Shown: positions 24,509-33,644 of the stretch, piece by piece | Layout: every line of letters starts with the position of its first letter | Position numbering within the stretch: position 1 is the stretch's first letter | Assembly: GCA_035525225.1 (NCBI GenBank) | Contig: DATLFA010000090.1 | Coordinates: 44,172-108,171 of the forward strand | Reading direction: 5' to 3' | Source of the DNA: DATLFA01 sp035525225 | GTDB lineage: Bacteria; Actinomycetota; Acidimicrobiia; Acidimicrobiales; WLNW01 | Length of the DNA: 64,000 bases | Program-made: the position numbers and the translations under genes | The notes under the pieces: model-generated | Database searches by the model: none | What the model was told of the DNA's origin: nothing | The model's input: the letters and a program-made list of their open reading frames with translations, nothing else

Positions 24509-26887
24509 CTACTCGTGTCCTGTTGCGCCCGCGTCATCGACCGCGGTCGTTCCGTTCGCCGGGCGACCTGCCGGTGGTTCCACTGGTTCGAGTTCGGGTG
24601 GCGGGGGATTGCTGCGGACTTGGGGAGATGCCTGTTCGAGCCAAAGCCGCTCGCCGTGGTGGACGAGTGAGACGGGGCCGCCGCTCACCAGCTCGTAACA
24701 GGAGTCGTCGCGCTGCACAGTCACTTGAAGGCATCGACTGCGGTACACCAACCGGAACGAGAGCTTCGTCAACGCGAGCGGAAGGCGCGGCGCGAACGTC
24801 AGGATGTCGCCGTGATCTCGCATACCACCGAATCCAGCCACTGCGACGAGCCATGTACCCGACAGCGACGCAAGATGAAGGCCATTTGCCAGATCGCCGG
24901 CGATGTCGTGCAGGTCGACGAGGGCGGTCTCGCGAAAATAGTCGTAGGCGAGTTCGAGATGTCCGACTTCGGCTGCCACGATTCCTTGGATGCACGACGA
25001 CAATGACGAGTCGCGAACCGTGATGCGTTCGTAGTACTCGAAATCCTTACGCTTTTGTTCGGGATCGAAGCAGTCGCCGCACGCATAGAGGGCAAACACC
25101 AGATCGGCCTGTTTGACTACGCGGCTCGAATAGAGCAGATAGTACGGGAAGTGGAGAAGTAGCGGATACTGATCAGGCCGAATCGCGTTGAAGTCCAAAG
25201 ACCGATAGCGCGTGAAGCCCTCGGATTGCTGCGTTACGCCGAGGTCGTTGTCGAACGGGACCACCATCGCTTTCGCGGCGCGCCGCCACGCCGCAACTTC
25301 GCTTTGGTCGATGCCGAACTCGGTTGCACGATCTGGATGGCGGTCAGCGACATCCGCAGCGGCGCGCAGGTTGCGCGCAGCCATGAGGTTGGTGAAAACG
25401 TTGTTGTCGGTGAGCGCCGTGTATTCGTCGGGGCCCGTCACGCCGTCGATCCGGAACCCGCCCGCGACATCGTGGTGACCGAGCGACGCCCACATTCGAG
25501 CTGTCTCTACGAGCAACTCGAAGCCGGCGCCGCGCTCGAAGGTGGTGTCCTCCGTTGCCCAGACGTAACGGCGAGCCGCGTCGGCGATGCCGGCGTTCAC
25601 GTGGAATGCGGCGGTGCCCGCCGGCCAGTAGGCAGAGCATTCTTCGCCGCGTATGGTTCGCCACGGAAAGGTTGCGCCGGCGAGTCGCAGCACACGGGCA
25701 CGATCGCGGGCAAGAGCGATCGTCGAATGTCGCCAACGCAACACATCACGGGCTGCTTCCGGCGCCGTATAGAGCATCACGGGCAAGGTGTAGGTCTCTG
25801 TGTCCCAGAACGTATGACCGTCGTAACCGCGTCCGGTCAGACCTTTCGCCGGGATCGCGCGCTGCTCTGCTCTCGCGGCCGACTGAATCACTTGAAAGAG
25901 CGCAAATCGAACCGCTTGTTGGAGTTCGTCGTCACCCTCGACGACAACGTCGGCCCGGTTCCAAATGCCGGCGAGATAGCCACGTTGCCCCTGCAACAGA
26001 CCGTCCCATCCACTTCGCTTGGCCGCCGCGAGCGCCGCGTCGACCTGATCACGCAAAGCCGGCGTCGAACGCACGCTCGACCATCCGTAGGCGAGCAGTT
26101 TCACGACCGAAAGCTTCTCGCCCGGCTGGAGTTCGGTGCTGATAGTCACACGAGCGAGATCTACGTCGCTGTCTGTCGAGATCACCGTCGACGCCGGGCC
26201 GTTGATGATGTGGTCGAGTCCGGCCGCCATTCGTAGCCCGCTCCCGCGAGTCCGATGACCAAGGGCGACCTGCGCATCGAAATCCGCTTGGAATTCGCCG
26301 AGAAGCGGTGCGCGCAGTGCGGCCGCCGCTCTAGGGTCACTCACGCGACCAGGCAGAGGTTCATTGGCGACAAGCGATGACTGGACGACGATTCGTGCGG
26401 GGTCATCGACGGCCTCGACCTCGTAGTAGACCGCCGCGATCGACCGCTGGACAAACGAAACCAGGCGCGTGGACCGTACCCTCACCGATTGCCCGGCTGG
26501 CGAAGTCCACTCGAGTTCGCGTCGCAGGACACCATCTCGCAGATCGAGTGTGCGCTCATGTCGAATCAACGTGCCGTGACGGACATCGAAGGGCTCGTCG
26601 TCGACCAAGAGCCGAAGGAGCTTTCCGTTGGTGACGTTGATGAGTGTCTGGCCCTCTTCCGGATAGCCGAAGCCCGACTCCGCATACGGAAGCGGCAATG
26701 TCTCGAAGAAACCGTTGAGATACGACCCGGGAATCCCATGTGGTTCGCCCTCGTCGAGATTGCCGCGGAGCCCAATATGGCCGTTTGACAGTGCAAAGAT
26801 GGACTCCGTTTGTGCCAAGAGGTCGAGCCGCAGCGCTCGCTCGGTGACCGCCCATGGTTCGACGGAAAGCACGCCCGGCTCGATCAC
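24509..26887 (-). CDS. Glycoside hydrolase family 65 (disaccharide phosphorylase-like)
   Basis: Protein of 792 residues, normal for GH65. FALSNGHIGLRGNLDEGEPHG is the N-terminal domain signature. In the catalytic (alpha/alpha)6 barrel, GYDGHTFWDTETYTLPVMLYT and GVTGPDEYTALTDNNVFTN are visible, with the general acid Glu in GPDEY near residue 487. GH65 enzymes phosphorolyse maltose, trehalose, kojibiose or nigerose to beta-glucose 1-phosphate. Its ATG overlaps the stop of a beta-phosphoglucomutase-like gene, which supports phosphorolysis. The exact sugar cannot be read from sequence. Confidence 0.88.
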   Translation of the reverse strand: MIEPGVLSVEPWAVTERALRLDLLAQTESIFALSNGHIGLRGNLDEGEPHGIPGSYLNGFFETLPLPYAESGFGYPEEGQTLINVTNGKLLRLLVDDEPFDVRHGTLIRHERTLDLRDGVLRRELEWTSPAGQSVRVRSTRLVSFVQRSIAAVYYEVEAVDDPARIVVQSSLVANEPLPGRVSDPRAAAALRAPLLGEFQADFDAQVALGHRTRGSGLRMAAGLDHIINGPASTVISTDSDVDLARVTISTELQPGEKLSVVKLLAYGWSSVRSTPALRDQVDAALAAAKRSGWDGLLQGQRGYLAGIWNRADVVVEGDDELQQAVRFALFQVIQSAARAEQRAIPAKGLTGRGYDGHTFWDTETYTLPVMLYTAPEAARDVLRWRHSTIALARDRARVLRLAGATFPWRTIRGEECSAYWPAGTAAFHVNAGIADAARRYVWATEDTTFERGAGFELLVETARMWASLGHHDVAGGFRIDGVTGPDEYTALTDNNVFTNLMAARNLRAAADVADRHPDRATEFGIDQSEVAAWRRAAKAMVVPFDNDLGVTQQSEGFTRYRSLDFNAIRPDQYPLLLHFPYYLLYSSRVVKQADLVFALYACGDCFDPEQKRKDFEYYERITVRDSSLSSCIQGIVAAEVGHLELAYDYFRETALVDLHDIAGDLANGLHLASLSGTWLVAVAGFGGMRDHGDILTFAPRLPLALTKLSFRLVYRSRCLQVTVQRDDSCYELVSGGPVSLVHHGERLWLEQASPQVRSNPPPPELEPVEPPAGRPANGTTAVDDAGATGHE

Positions 26888-27654
26888 GACTCCTCCAACA
26901 ATTCGGCAAGGTCGTCTACCACGATGTCAGCGCCGTGTGAGCGCAGCGCGGCCGCTTGACCTAGTCGGTCGACGCCGACCACCCATCCGAATGCCCCCGC
27001 ACGCGCGGCTTCGACTCCTGCGAGGGCGTCCTCGAACACCGCAGTGTTCGTCGGCGCAACCCCCAACGCGGCGGCGGCCGCGAGGAACATGTCGGGTGCT
27101 GGTTTTCCCCTCAGCCCGCGTTCTTGCGCGACGACGCCGTCAACACGAACGTCGAACAAGTCCTCGATTCCGGCAGCCGCCAGCGCCGCGCGGCAGTTCT
27201 TGCTCGCTGAGACCACGCCAACTCGATGCCCGACATCGCGCGCTACCCGTACGACTCGAAGTGATCCTTCGTAGACCTCGACTCCGTCGCGGCGAAAGAT
27301 ATCGAGCAAGAAGGCGTTCTTCCGCCGCGCCAACCCGTGCACGGTCGGGGCAGTTTCAGGATCTTCGCTCGATCCTTCGGGAAGGACTATCCCGCGCGAT
27401 GACAGAAACGCTCGCACGCCATCAGCGCGAAGCTTTCCGTCGACGTACTCGAGGTAATCGTCCGGGAGGACGAACGGTGCCTGAGGGACACTCGACGCCT
27501 CGGCGTGTTGTGTCAGAAAGTCGTCGAAGGTCTGCTTCCACGCCTCGGCATGTGCTCTCGCAGTCTGAGTAATCACCCCGTCGAGATCGAAGAGGCATGC
27601 GGTCACGCCGACGGGTAGCCGCACCGAGAGACGAGATTCGCCTGACGGGCGCAT
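26884..27654 (-). CDS. Beta-phosphoglucomutase-like HAD hydrolase
   Basis: HAD-family protein of 256 residues. FDLDGVITQT is motif I (nucleophile Asp); VGVVSASKN is motif II; GLRGKPAPDMFL is motif III (Lys) and VFEDALAGVEAARAGAFGWVVGV motif IV. The VITQTARAHAEAWK pattern and coupling to GH65 (ATGA overlap) indicate conversion of beta-glucose 1-phosphate to glucose 6-phosphate. It is the first gene of the pair. Confidence 0.85.
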   Translation of the reverse strand: MRPSGESRLSVRLPVGVTACLFDLDGVITQTARAHAEAWKQTFDDFLTQHAEASSVPQAPFVLPDDYLEYVDGKLRADGVRAFLSSRGIVLPEGSSEDPETAPTVHGLARRKNAFLLDIFRRDGVEVYEGSLRVVRVARDVGHRVGVVSASKNCRAALAAAGIEDLFDVRVDGVVAQERGLRGKPAPDMFLAAAAALGVAPTNTAVFEDALAGVEAARAGAFGWVVGVDRLGQAAALRSHGADIVVDDLAELLEES

Positions 27655-27815
27655 CTACTGATCATAGCCTTCTCGCTCACGTGCTTTACGTGGCCACAAT
27701 GCACCTTGGTGATGAAGCGGGAGAACGCTCCCGGTGGAGGTGACACGTAGTCGCTCGGCACCGACGCCGCGATGTCTTTGATGTCGGTCGTTGTGAGCCG
27801 GCGCTCTGCCCGTCG

Positions 27816-28613
27816 TCATACGGCAGAGTGGGGCATACGTTCACCGGGTTGACGGGTCATGGCGGCGATGGCCACGATCAGCAACGGTGGGGCGAGGAAG
27901 ATGAGGTCGAGGACTGCGGCGATCTGTGGGTCGGCGCGCACGAAGGGTACGAGCACGACGGTCAGCAGGGGAATGCCGCCGCCGACGACGAGGCTGGTGC
28001 CGTATTGGCTCCACGAGACAGTGAACCCGAGCGCGATGGCGAGCGCGAGGTGGCGCCGTAGGGCGGGAATGGTCGCGGTGCGGATGCGGTGGATTGGGCC
28101 GGCGCCGAGGGTCGCTGCGGCGTGTTCGACCTCGAGGAGTTGTGTCGTGAAGCCGGGGACGAGCGCGAGGGTGACGTACGGGAGGACGGTGACGAGGTGT
28201 GCGAGGACGATCGCGAAGAGCGTGTCGGCGATGCCGAGGCGAAGGAACCATGGTGAGAGTCCTTGGCCGATGGCGAGTGGTGGCACGAGGAGTGGGACAA
28301 GCAGGGCGAGTTGCAGGCTGCGGCGTCCGTCGGCTGCGAGCGCGCGAGCTGCGGGCCACGCGAGGACGAGCGCGATGGCGAAGGTCGCGGCGGCCACGAA
28401 CAGTGAGTTTGCAATGGCCGCGGGCACAAGTGGATTGTCGAAAGTGTTGCGTAGACCCCGCGTGCCGATGGCTTGTGGCGCGAGGGCAGAGCCGCGCCAC
28501 GTGTCGGCGGCGGCTTGGACGATGAGCGTTGCGATCGGTCCGAGTACGAAGACTGCGCCGGTGATGGCGAGCGCAATGGTCACAACGCGAGGCCGCGGAT
28601 GGCGTGAGTTCAT
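27816..28613 (-). CDS. ABC transporter permease, YnjC C-terminal-half-like
   Basis: Inner-membrane permease of 265 residues with about six membrane helices. GGAGGG precedes ATG 28613, which overlaps the previous permease stop (ATGA). The cytoplasmic EAA loop is VEHAAATLGAGPIHRIRTATIPAL. Together with the preceding permease it corresponds to the two halves of E. coli YnjC, which is one fused protein. Substrate unknown. Confidence 0.7.
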   Translation of the reverse strand: MNSRHPRPRVVTIALAITGAVFVLGPIATLIVQAAADTWRGSALAPQAIGTRGLRNTFDNPLVPAAIANSLFVAAATFAIALVLAWPAARALAADGRRSLQLALLVPLLVPPLAIGQGLSPWFLRLGIADTLFAIVLAHLVTVLPYVTLALVPGFTTQLLEVEHAAATLGAGPIHRIRTATIPALRRHLALAIALGFTVSWSQYGTSLVVGGGIPLLTVVLVPFVRADPQIAAVLDLIFLAPPLLIVAIAAMTRQPGERMPHSAV

Positions 28614-29392
28614 CGTGTTGCCCTCCGTCGTCGTTGGACGATCGCGGCGAGTGCACCGAGCGTGAGGGTGATGGCGGTGACGATGACGAGCGCGGCGGTG
28701 GCGCGGGCGCGTGCGGCGGGTCCGTCGGTATGCACCACAGTGAGCGCGTAGGTGGCGATGGTGTCGGGTTTGGTCGGCCCGACGAGGAGTGGGACCTCGG
28801 TCGCGCCGAGCGTGAACGCGGCGACGATGAGCGCGCCGGCAACGAGTGGTGGCGCGAGACGCGGCAGTACGGTGTCGCGGAGTCGGGCCCATCGACTTGC
28901 GCCGAGGGTGGCGGCGACCTCTTCGAGGTCGCGTGTGTGTTGGTCCCATGCGGCGAGTGTGAGCAGCGTCAGGAATGGCGCTTCTTTGAAGATGTAGACG
29001 GCGATGATGCCGAGGCCGTGAGAGTCGCCGATGACAGGGAACGGGAGGGCGCCGACGAGGCGTTCGGCGAGCCCTCCGGGAGCGAGCCACGTGACGGCGA
29101 GCGAGGCGGCGACGAGGTGTGGCATGGGTACGGCTGATGCGAATGCACCGCGGAGCCATCGCGGTCGGTGCTGGAGTAGGGCGGCGCCGACCACGGCGAG
29201 GATTGTGGATGTCGCGGTTGCCGTGAACGCGACGAACGCAGTGAAGCGGAGCGCGTCGCGGAAGTCGGGGTCGTGGATGATGGCGCGCCAGTCGCTGACG
29301 CCGAATTCGCCGCCGGTGATCGCCCCTGGGCGCAGGGATCCGAGCGCGAGGCCGACGATCGCGCCGCCGAAGAGCACAATGAGGGCGAGCAA
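28610..29392 (-). CDS. ABC transporter permease, YnjC N-terminal-half-like
   Basis: Permease of about 260 residues; EAA loop at LEEVAATLGASRWARLRDTVLPRL. No ATG or GTG lies at the proper N-terminus: TTG 29392 is the first plausible start, but the frame remains open and a basic segment (PTERRGGLPLG) just before it suggests a non-canonical start near 29440. It is divergent from the CDP-alcohol phosphatidyltransferase, whose start is immediately adjacent. Confidence 0.7.
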   Translation of the reverse strand: MLALIVLFGGAIVGLALGSLRPGAITGGEFGVSDWRAIIHDPDFRDALRFTAFVAFTATATSTILAVVGAALLQHRPRWLRGAFASAVPMPHLVAASLAVTWLAPGGLAERLVGALPFPVIGDSHGLGIIAVYIFKEAPFLTLLTLAAWDQHTRDLEEVAATLGASRWARLRDTVLPRLAPPLVAGALIVAAFTLGATEVPLLVGPTKPDTIATYALTVVHTDGPAARARATAALVIVTAITLTLGALAAIVQRRRRATR

Positions 29393-29446
29393 TGCGGGGA
29401 GTAGGCCGAGCGGTAGTCCGCCGCGTCGTTCGGTAGGAGGGTGAGC

Positions 29447-30097
29447 ATGTTCGATCGTCGTTTGCGGGCCGCCGTCGACCGCCCATTGACCGCGCTGGCG
29501 GGGCGGGCGGCGGCTCGCGGGGTGCGCGCCGACTGGGTCACCCTCGCGGGTTTCTTGTTGGGTGTTGGTGCGTGTGTCGCGATCGCCGTCGATCAGCGGA
29601 TAGTGGCATTGGTGTTGTGGCTGGCGAACCGGGTCGCGGATGGTCTCGACGGAGCGATCGCCCGCCGCATCGGTGTGACCGATCGTGGAGGTTTCGTGGA
29701 CATCGTCGCCGACTTCGCGATCTACGGCGGCTTCGTGGTGGGGGTCGCGTACGCGCAACCCGATGCCCGTCTCGCCGTCGTCGTGTTGTTGTTCGCGTAT
29801 TACGTGTCGGGTACGGCGTTCCTCGCGTGGTCGTCTCTGGCCGAGCGTCGAGCTCGCATCGCCGGTGACAATCGCTCGTTGCATTTCGTCGGTGGAATCG
29901 CGGAGGGCACCGAGACGATCGTCGTCTACGCGTTGCTGTGCATCTGGCCGAGCGCGACCGAGGCCATCGTGTGGGTTTTCGCTGCCGCGGTCGGGCTCAC
30001 CGCGGTGCAGCGAATCGTGTTGGCGTGGCGTTCGCTCACCGACCACGGTTCTTCGTTCGATCGAGAAGGCGCAGCAGGGACAGGACCGGGCGGATGA
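29447..30097 (+). CDS. CDP-alcohol phosphatidyltransferase, YnjF-like
   Basis: Integral membrane enzyme of 216 residues. AGGAGG precedes ATG 29447. The signature DGLDGAIARR...GGFVDIVAD is complete, with its four catalytic Asp residues (after NRVA). It transfers a phosphatidyl group from a CDP-linked lipid to an alcohol; the acceptor is unknown. E. coli ynjF is beside ynjBCD, and this copy sits between the corresponding transporter genes. Its 3' end overlaps the convergent flavoprotein by 62 bp. Confidence 0.8.
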   Translation: MFDRRLRAAVDRPLTALAGRAAARGVRADWVTLAGFLLGVGACVAIAVDQRIVALVLWLANRVADGLDGAIARRIGVTDRGGFVDIVADFAIYGGFVVGVAYAQPDARLAVVVLLFAYYVSGTAFLAWSSLAERRARIAGDNRSLHFVGGIAEGTETIVVYALLCIWPSATEAIVWVFAAAVGLTAVQRIVLAWRSLTDHGSSFDREGAAGTGPGG

Positions 30098-31502
30098 TGC
30101 GCCGCATCCTCGGGGAGAAGTACTTGGCCCGCAGAACGTCGTCGGCGGCGCGGCTCGGACCCTCGGAGAATGTCGGGTAGGCGTGCACGGTCTGAGAGAT
30201 CGTGGCGATCTTCGCGCCGTTGGCAATCCACGCGGTGAGCTCGGCGATCGACTCTCCTGCGGCGTTGCTGACCACGGTCGCGCCGACGAGGCGTCCTTTC
30301 GGGTCGCCGATCAGTTCCGCGAAGCCGCTGGCGTCGCCGTGCGCGATCGCGCGGTCGAGGGTGGCGTAGTCGAATCGCTGCACCAACGCCTTGTCCCCCC
30401 ACCGCTCGTGGGCCGCGGTCGCGTCGAGTCCGACGCGGGCGATCTCGGGATCGGTGAACGTGACCGACGGGATGTTCGTGTACGACGCCTTGCGGCGTAG
30501 CGCGAACAGGGAGTTGGTGTCGACGATGCGGGCCTGGTAGGCGGCGACATGGGTGAACGGCATCGCACCGGTGACGTCGCCGGCGGCGAAGATCGCACGC
30601 GACGTGGTGCGGAGGTGGTCGTCGACGATGACGTAGCCGTGCTCGTCGAGCTCGACTCCGACTGACTCGAGGCCGAGGTCGGTCGTCGACGGTCGTCGAC
30701 CGACGGATACGAGGATCCGGTCGAACGCGAGGCGCGCCGTCTTGCCGGCGTTGTCGGTGCTGAGCACGAAACCATCGCCGTCGGCGGCTGGTTCGACTCG
30801 GGTGGCCATGGTCGCGGTGTGCACCGTGACGCCTTCGGTCTCGAGGACTCGCTGGAGGTGTTGGCCGACGTTCGGTTGCTCGCGTGGCAACAGGTGCGGC
30901 ATCGCTTCGATGATGGTGACTTGCGCGCGAAGGCGGCCAAAGGCTTGGCCGAGCTCGCAGCCGATCGGCCCGCCACCGAGGACCACGAGCGAGCGGGGCA
31001 GTGTGGTGAGGTCCCACACGTTGTCACTCGTGAGCAGAGTTGCGGTGTCGAGGCCGTCGATGCGCGGGACGGCGGGACGTGAGCCTGTGGCGATGAGTGC
31101 TTTGCGGTAGCGCAACTCGCGACCGTCGACCGCGATGGTGCCCGGCCCGGTGAATCGTCCGTGGCCGATGATCACGTCGACGCCGGCGTCGCGGAGCCGC
31201 TCGGGCGAGTCGTGCGGTTCGATCACGTGCTGCGCGGCGCGGATCGTGGCCATGACCTTTGCCAGGTCGACGTGAGGTTCCACGGGGTCGATGCCGTGGC
31301 GATCGGCGTGGCGCATCGAATGCGCAGTCGCGGCGGCGGCGATCAGTGCCTTGCTCGGCACGCAACCGGTCCACAGGCAGTCTCCCCCCAACCGATCGCG
31401 CTCCACGAGCGCGACGCGGGCGCCCACGCCGGCGGCGCCGTGTGCCGCGACGAGCGCTGCCGTCCCGCCGCCGATCACCACGAGGTCATAGCGATCGTTC
31501 AC
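30036..31502 (-). CDS. Mercuric reductase/dihydrolipoamide dehydrogenase-like flavoprotein
   Basis: Pyridine nucleotide-disulfide oxidoreductase of 488 residues. VVIGGGTAALVAA binds FAD; GGDCLWTGCVPSK holds the redox-active Cys pair; VVLGGGPIGCELGQAF binds NAD(P)H; IFAAGDVTG is the second FAD motif; TVHAYPTFSEG holds the C-terminal active-site His. It lacks the N-terminal HMA domain and C-terminal Cys pair of MerA, so mercury reduction is not implied. It overlaps the ABC ATPase gene by 17 bp and is probably in that operon. Confidence 0.82.
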   Translation of the reverse strand: MNDRYDLVVIGGGTAALVAAHGAAGVGARVALVERDRLGGDCLWTGCVPSKALIAAAATAHSMRHADRHGIDPVEPHVDLAKVMATIRAAQHVIEPHDSPERLRDAGVDVIIGHGRFTGPGTIAVDGRELRYRKALIATGSRPAVPRIDGLDTATLLTSDNVWDLTTLPRSLVVLGGGPIGCELGQAFGRLRAQVTIIEAMPHLLPREQPNVGQHLQRVLETEGVTVHTATMATRVEPAADGDGFVLSTDNAGKTARLAFDRILVSVGRRPSTTDLGLESVGVELDEHGYVIVDDHLRTTSRAIFAAGDVTGAMPFTHVAAYQARIVDTNSLFALRRKASYTNIPSVTFTDPEIARVGLDATAAHERWGDKALVQRFDYATLDRAIAHGDASGFAELIGDPKGRLVGATVVSNAAGESIAELTAWIANGAKIATISQTVHAYPTFSEGPSRAADDVLRAKYFSPRMRRIIRPVLSLLRLLDRTKNRGR

Positions 31503-32478
31503 GGGTTTCTCCGATTCGTTCGGCGGGGGATCCGGGTGGAAAGGACCACGTCCGTGCAGCGGGCAGGCTCACGCAGACGACGTCGCCCGTCGCCCCACCA
31601 CTACCTGGCGCGCACACGGCGTGGAGCACTCCCCACGGGCTGTCGAGGTGGACCACATCGTGGGTCACACGATGGTCGACGTGGCGCACGCGGGCGGGGG
31701 AGCCCGCGCCGTTGAGTGCGACGTGCTCCGGGCGAATGGTGAACGTGATGGAACCGTCGACGAGCACGTTCGGGTTGCCGGTGAGCCGCGCGACGGCAGG
31801 CGACGCGGGACGATCGAGCACTGCGTGGGGTGCGTCGTGTTGTGCGATCCGCCCATCGATCATCACGGCAAGGTCATCTGCGAGTGCGACAGCGTCGGCC
31901 AGATCGTGCGAGACATAGAGAGTGCTCAGGTGGCGGGATCGACGCACCGAGTCGATGACCGCGCGCAGTTCGGCGCGGCGCGGCGCGTCGAGCGCAGTGA
32001 GGGGCTCGTCGAGCAGCAGCACGCGGGGGCTGGCATTCAGCGCCCGAGCCAACGCGATGCGCTGTCGTTCACCGCCGGAAAGTCCGGCTGGTCGTTCGTC
32101 GGCGCGTGCGGCGAGGCCGACTTCGTCGAGCAACGCCGCAGCCTTCTTGCGCCGAATGGTGCGAGGCACGCGGCGAATGCGGTCGGCGTAGGCGACGTTG
32201 TCGAGCACGCTCATCGAATCGAACAGCCGAGGCTCCTGGAACAGCATCGCCACACCGCGCCGGTGCGGCGGCAGGCGAGTGACATCGATGTCATCGACGA
32301 AGACCGAGCCCTCGTGGGCCACGAGGCCGGCGGCCACTCGCAGCAGGGTCGACTTACCCGCTCCCGACGGTCCGATGACCGCGCACAACGACCCGTCGTC
32401 GACGTGCAGTGACACGTCGTGCAGCACGGAGCGGCCGTCGACGCGAACGCGGGCGTTGGCGACTTCGAGCGTGGCTAT
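31486..32478 (-). CDS. ABC transporter ATP-binding protein, YnjD-like
   Basis: ATPase of about 330 residues: Walker A GPSGAGKST, Q-loop LFQEPRLF, signature LSGGERQRIALARAL, Walker B VLLLDEPLTALD, H-loop YVSHD; C-terminal TOBE-like domain. The N-terminal strand ATLEVANARVRVDG lies before the first normal codon (GTG 32427). An ATA at 32478, with GAGG 7 bases upstream and overlapping the TAG of the binding-protein gene, is the likely start. It energises the YnjC-like permeases. Confidence 0.8.
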   Translation of the reverse strand: MATLEVANARVRVDGRSVLHDVSLHVDDGSLCAVIGPSGAGKSTLLRVAAGLVAHEGSVFVDDIDVTRLPPHRRGVAMLFQEPRLFDSMSVLDNVAYADRIRRVPRTIRRKKAAALLDEVGLAARADERPAGLSGGERQRIALARALNASPRVLLLDEPLTALDAPRRAELRAVIDSVRRSRHLSTLYVSHDLADAVALADDLAVMIDGRIAQHDAPHAVLDRPASPAVARLTGNPNVLVDGSITFTIRPEHVALNGAGSPARVRHVDHRVTHDVVHLDSPWGVLHAVCAPGSGGATGDVVCVSLPAARTWSFPPGSPAERIGETRERSL

Positions 32479-33644
32479 CGCAACACCTCGGCTCGCCAGC
32501 GTCGATCTAGTTCGGGCACACGTACCGCCGGGAGCTCCTCGAGCGGAGAGCCGAACCGATCGAGGCGGTACGTCGCGGCGGCCGACGAGAAGTCAGCGTC
32601 GTCGTCGATGCGATCGATGTCGAGCACGGTCGGGATACCGACCTTGGCGAGCTTCGCTGCTTGCAGTCTCGGCGACAACAGCAAGTCGGCGACGACCTGG
32701 GCGCCCTCGGGGCTCGCTGCGTTCGACGGAATCGTCATGAAGCTCACGTTCTGCAAGGTTCCCGTCGCGAAAACATAGGGCCGTACCGATGGTGCGAACG
32801 CGCCACGCTCGACTGCGGCCTCGACGAAGCTCGGGTTGTAGCTCATCGCGAGATCGATCTGCCCGGTGGAGAAGAGACGCTCGAGCTCCGGCTGGTCCTT
32901 GGGATACGTCGCACCCGCTTCCCACAGGTTCGGGCGCATCTCGGCCAACAGCGCGAACGCTCGGCCTTCGCCGAGGGCTTGTACCGCTTGGCGCACGAAC
33001 GCGGAGCCGGTGAAGTCCGGCGGGGCGGGGTACGTGACTCGGCCGGGATGCGCTCGCACGTACGCCGCCAGTGCGACGAAGTCCTTCGGCGGGTCGGCGA
33101 GCCTTGCGGTGTCGTGGGCGAACACGAACGCGGCTCGGCTCCACGGCGCCTCTTGGCCGTCGGTCGCCACCCCGAAATCATTGCGCAACGTTGCATCGGT
33201 AGGGTCGAGGTACCTGGCGTTCGGGAGGCGATCGGCCCATCCGGTCAGCCATAGCCCGGCTTCTTTGCCCTGGGCGAAGTTCTTGCCGTTCACCCACAAC
33301 AGATCGACGGCGCCGCCGGAGGTGCGTCCCGCATCTCGTTCGGTGGCGATACGTGCCAACGCTGTCGCGGTGTCCTCGATCGGCACGCGCACGAGCTGCA
33401 CACCCGCCGCGGCGGCCGCAGGCACGACGTCATCGTCGATATACCGGTTTAGGGCATCCTCACCGCCCCACATCCACAACTTCACGGTCTGGCCTTTGGC
33501 ACGCTCTGCCACCGCTGACCACCCACCGCCCGAAGCGTCGCGCGCTGCCGTCGGACCGCCCGCCCGGGCGAGGACGACCGCGGCGACGCCGAGCACGGCA
33601 ACCGTGAGGAGGGCGACGAGCTTGGTCGGAACTCGGCGGTTCAT
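32475..33644 (-). CDS. ABC transporter substrate-binding protein, YnjB-like
   Basis: Extracellular binding protein of 389 residues with an N-terminal membrane/signal segment (LVALLTVAVLGVAAVVLARAG). WMWGGEDALNRYIDDDVVPAA, VDLLWVNGKNFAQGKEAGLW, GWADRLPNARYLD and GTLQNVSFMTIPSNAASPEGA correspond to my memory of YnjB. ATG 33644 overlaps the anti-sigma stop (ATGA). The ligand is unknown. Confidence 0.72.
   Translation of the reverse strand: MNRRVPTKLVALLTVAVLGVAAVVLARAGGPTAARDASGGGWSAVAERAKGQTVKLWMWGGEDALNRYIDDDVVPAAAAAGVQLVRVPIEDTATALARIATERDAGRTSGGAVDLLWVNGKNFAQGKEAGLWLTGWADRLPNARYLDPTDATLRNDFGVATDGQEAPWSRAAFVFAHDTARLADPPKDFVALAAYVRAHPGRVTYPAPPDFTGSAFVRQAVQALGEGRAFALLAEMRPNLWEAGATYPKDQPELERLFSTGQIDLAMSYNPSFVEAAVERGAFAPSVRPYVFATGTLQNVSFMTIPSNAASPEGAQVVADLLLSPRLQAAKLAKVGIPTVLDIDRIDDDADFSSAAATYRLDRFGSPLEELPAVRVPELDRRWRAEVLR

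Noticed and set aside
27660..27818. In-frame reading beyond the TGA of the second YnjC-like permease
   Set aside because: The frame stays open for about 50 codons and looks protein-like, but the permease is already complete, no redox motif lies beside the TGA, and no SECIS-like hairpin is obvious. It is not treated as a third selenoprotein.
30036..31502. Mercury resistance operon
   Set aside because: The flavoprotein resembles MerA but lacks the HMA domain and terminal Cys pair, and no merT, merP or mer regulator is present.
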